NCBI GenBank assembly: GCA_937880065.1
Contig: CALFMA010000017.1
Span: 1 to 6,282, forward strand
Length of the DNA: 6,282 bases
Direction of reading: 5' to 3'
Source: an uncultured Ruminococcus sp.
GTDB lineage: Bacteria; Bacillota_A; Clostridia; Oscillospirales; Ruminococcaceae
Shown here: one piece after another, positions 4,790 through 6,282 of the stretch
Position numbering within the stretch: the first letter of the stretch is position 1
How the letters are laid out: every line of letters starts with the position of its first letter
Program-made: the position numbers and the translations under genes
Notes under the pieces: model-generated
What the model saw: the letters and a program-made list of their open reading frames with translations, nothing else
Told to the model about the DNA's origin: nothing
Database searches by the model: none

Positions 4790-5905
4790 TTGGCTGATAA
4801 AAAAAAGAAGAAAGTCAACCTCGGTGCAATTGTGTCAATGATTTTCGGCGGAGTTTTAGGATTTTTTATTGCAATGATGCTCCTAAAACCCGACGGAAAT
4901 GCCGAAAAAAGCAATAATTCGTTTCTTGAATATATAATATTTCTCGCTGCTTTCTATGTTCTTTTGTATCTCGCTACGATTATTCACGAGACAGGACATC
5001 TTGTAATGGGACTTCTCACGGGGTATAAATACCTTTCATTCAGAGTAGGTTCAATTGTTCTGCAAAAGACGGAGCAGGGTTTGAAATTCAAGAAATACTC
5101 CATTGCAGGAACAGGCGGTCAATGTCTTATGGTTCCTCCCGATATGGAAAATCCCGAAGATGTGCCGTATTTCTGGTACAATTTCGGCGGCGGATTGTTC
5201 AATCTCCTGACGGCGGTTTTATGCGTTCCGTTTATGTTTGCTGACAATTCCATTGTGCGTTTGATTTCTATATTAGCCGCAGTTTTATCGGTTTATCTCG
5301 GTTTGACAAACCTTATTCCCCTTGATTTGGGTGTAACCAATGACGGAATGAATATTCTTTTAATGGCGAAAAATCCCTATGCAAGAGGAGTTTTATACAA
5401 GCAGTTCAAAATCAATGCTTTGCATACAAATGGCGGAAGATTAAAGGATATGCCTGAAAATTTGTTTGAGTATGACGAAAATCAGAAAGATAAATTATCG
5501 GCAACTATGCCTGCTTTGAGTGCAGCAAGGCTTATGGACGAAATGAAATTCGCCGAAGCTGAAAAGTTGTTTGAAAAACTTATTGATACTCCGAAACTTC
5601 CGAAATTGTATACAAATGAGTACAACTGCGAAATGCTTTTCTGTAAGCTTGTGAATGGTGCTGACAAGGCGGAAATTGACGAGATTTATGACAAGGATTT
5701 GCAGAAATACGTGAAAGCATCGGGTAAAACTATGATTACCCGCCGCAAGCTTATGTATGCATATTACCTCATTATTGAGAAAAATGCAGAACTTGCGGAA
5801 AAGGAATATCAGCTTGCCCATAAAATGGAGAAGAATTATCCGAATTTGGGTGAGGCTAAATCAGAACTTGAAATGCTTGAATATGTGAAAGCGAATTTCT
5901 CATAA
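4790..5905 (+). CDS. M50 (site-2 protease-like) membrane metalloprotease with helical C-terminal domain
   Basis: The 371-residue product starts with TTG directly after the ilvE stop; GAGG (4778-4781) in the ilvE end lies 8 nt upstream, so translation is coupled. After MADKKKKK come membrane helices at about 11-32 and 46-66. HETGH (66-70) is the zinc HExxH motif at the end of helix two. NFGGGLFN (131-138) matches the family's GG..N segment, and helices at about 135-150 and 155-178 lead to NLIPLDLGVTNDG (174-186), whose D185 fits the third zinc ligand. Site-2 proteases cut peptide bonds within membranes. Residues from about 200 on are soluble and helical, with TPR-like features (SAARLMDEMKFAEAEKLFEKL, split as 245-262), probably for protein binding. 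There is no PDZ domain, unlike RseP. The substrate is unknown. A strong terminator closes the unit. Confidence 0.85.
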   Translation: MADKKKKKVNLGAIVSMIFGGVLGFFIAMMLLKPDGNAEKSNNSFLEYIIFLAAFYVLLYLATIIHETGHLVMGLLTGYKYLSFRVGSIVLQKTEQGLKFKKYSIAGTGGQCLMVPPDMENPEDVPYFWYNFGGGLFNLLTAVLCVPFMFADNSIVRLISILAAVLSVYLGLTNLIPLDLGVTNDGMNILLMAKNPYARGVLYKQFKINALHTNGGRLKDMPENLFEYDENQKDKLSATMPALSAARLMDEMKFAEAEKLFEKLIDTPKLPKLYTNEYNCEMLFCKLVNGADKAEIDEIYDKDLQKYVKASGKTMITRRKLMYAYYLIIEKNAELAEKEYQLAHKMEKNYPNLGEAKSELEMLEYVKANFS

Positions 5906-5923
5906 AATTGAATATCAAAACTT

Positions 5924-5957
5924 ATGGCGGTAGGAATAATTCCCACCGCCATTTTTT
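5924..5957 (+). terminator. Intrinsic terminator between convergent genes
   Basis: ATGGCGGT (5924-5931) pairs with ACCGCCAT (5945-5952); after one A/C mismatch the stem continues as GGAA (5933-5936) with TTCC (5940-5943) around a TAA loop. A run of six T follows (5952-5957). The stem starts 18 bp after the M50 stop codon. It lies in the 73-bp gap to the convergent GH94 gene, though the minus-strand T-run is poorer, so it serves mainly the plus strand. Confidence 0.92.
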
Positions 5958-5978
5958 ATAATACTTTGCAAATATCAA

Positions 5979-6282
5979 TTAACCGAGAACTACAGCAATC
6001 TCGTTTACATCGGCAAGCTTGTCAGCAGCAATGTAATTTCCGTCAATAGCCTCGCCATTGAGAGTTACGGACTTAACGCCGCTTTCAACGTGTGCGGAGT
6101 TATCCACAACGATATTGAGTTTCTTTCCTCTGAACATCTTTGTAATTTTGAAGCTATCCCAAGCAGAGGGGATAGAGGGAGAAATTGCAAGACCGTCAGC
6201 ATCGGGACGCATACCGCAGATACCCTCAACGCAGCCAACCATAACAGTTGAAGCTGTACCTGTAAGCCAGTGAACGTGTGCA
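5979..6282 (-). CDS. GH94 sugar phosphorylase, C-terminal 100 residues only
   Basis: The frame is open to the window edge, so the N-terminal bulk is missing; the ATG at 6242 is internal, not a start. Visible residues begin AHVHWLTGTASTVMVGCVEG and continue with GMRPDADGLAISPSIPSAWDSFKI (in two blocks, roughly residues 22-45) and MFRGKKLNIVVDN. This is the conserved end of GH94 enzymes: the WLTGTAS...EGI.G.RPD..GL helix of the (alpha/alpha)6 barrel, then the C-terminal beta-sandwich ending DVNEIAVVLG. GH94 members split cellobiose, cellodextrins, chitobiose or related beta-linked sugars with phosphate, giving sugar-1-phosphate. The fragment does not reveal which sugar. Most are cytoplasmic, saving energy in cellulose-using bacteria. 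It converges on the M50 gene and is probably unrelated to it. Confidence 0.87.
   Translation of the reverse strand, partial: AHVHWLTGTASTVMVGCVEGICGMRPDADGLAISPSIPSAWDSFKITKMFRGKKLNIVVDNSAHVESGVKSVTLNGEAIDGNYIAADKLADVNEIAVVLG

Noticed and set aside
6058..6273. 71-codon plus-strand frame opposite the GH94 end
   Set aside because: It has no ribosome site and lies wholly opposite a conserved GH94 coding sequence, so it is a shadow frame.

Overview
The window looks like chromosomal DNA of a low-to-moderate GC, cellulolytic or plant-polysaccharide-using Clostridia, most like Ruminococcus and relatives. This is inference from protein style: a GH94 sugar phosphorylase, a TatD-linked type radical SAM protein, a class II branched-chain aminotransferase, strong GGAGG-type ribosome binding sites and AT-rich spacers with extended -10 promoters. 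I see no insertion sequence, CRISPR array, tRNA or rRNA.

Layout. Bases 1-505 (minus) hold the N-terminal part of a membrane-anchored LytR-CpsA-Psr-like protein. Bases 506-827 are a gene-free, AT-rich spacer that is unusually rich in dyads: a 34-bp inverted repeat, a cluster of six TTCAAC-type motifs arranged as nested palindromes, a third inverted repeat overlapping a strong plus-strand promoter that leads to no gene, and an 18-bp perfect tandem duplication. Bases 828-1550 (minus) encode a DUF1273/YpsA-like SLOG-fold protein, with its own good promoter. Bases 1662-3420 (plus) are a two-gene unit, alanine racemase (alr) and a small radical SAM protein, closed by an intrinsic terminator at 3424-3467. 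Bases 3500-5957 are a second plus-strand unit: an extended -10 promoter, a 47-residue membrane peptide, ilvE and an M50-family membrane metalloprotease with a helical C-terminal region, closed by a strong terminator at 5924-5957. Bases 5979-6282 (minus) are the C-terminal end of a GH94 phosphorylase that converges on that terminator.

How the genes fit together. Alr supplies D-alanine for peptidoglycan and is translationally coupled to the radical SAM gene, whose substrate is unknown. IlvE performs the last step of branched-chain amino acid synthesis (or the first of breakdown). It is sandwiched, with almost no spacing, between a tiny one-helix membrane peptide and an intramembrane-protease-like protein. 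The last pairing is the most interesting functional association here: the peptide may be a substrate or partner of the protease, though nothing in the sequence proves it. The other notable point is the spacer at 506-827 and its junction with the SLOG gene, which looks like a place where a gene has been displaced or a module inserted.
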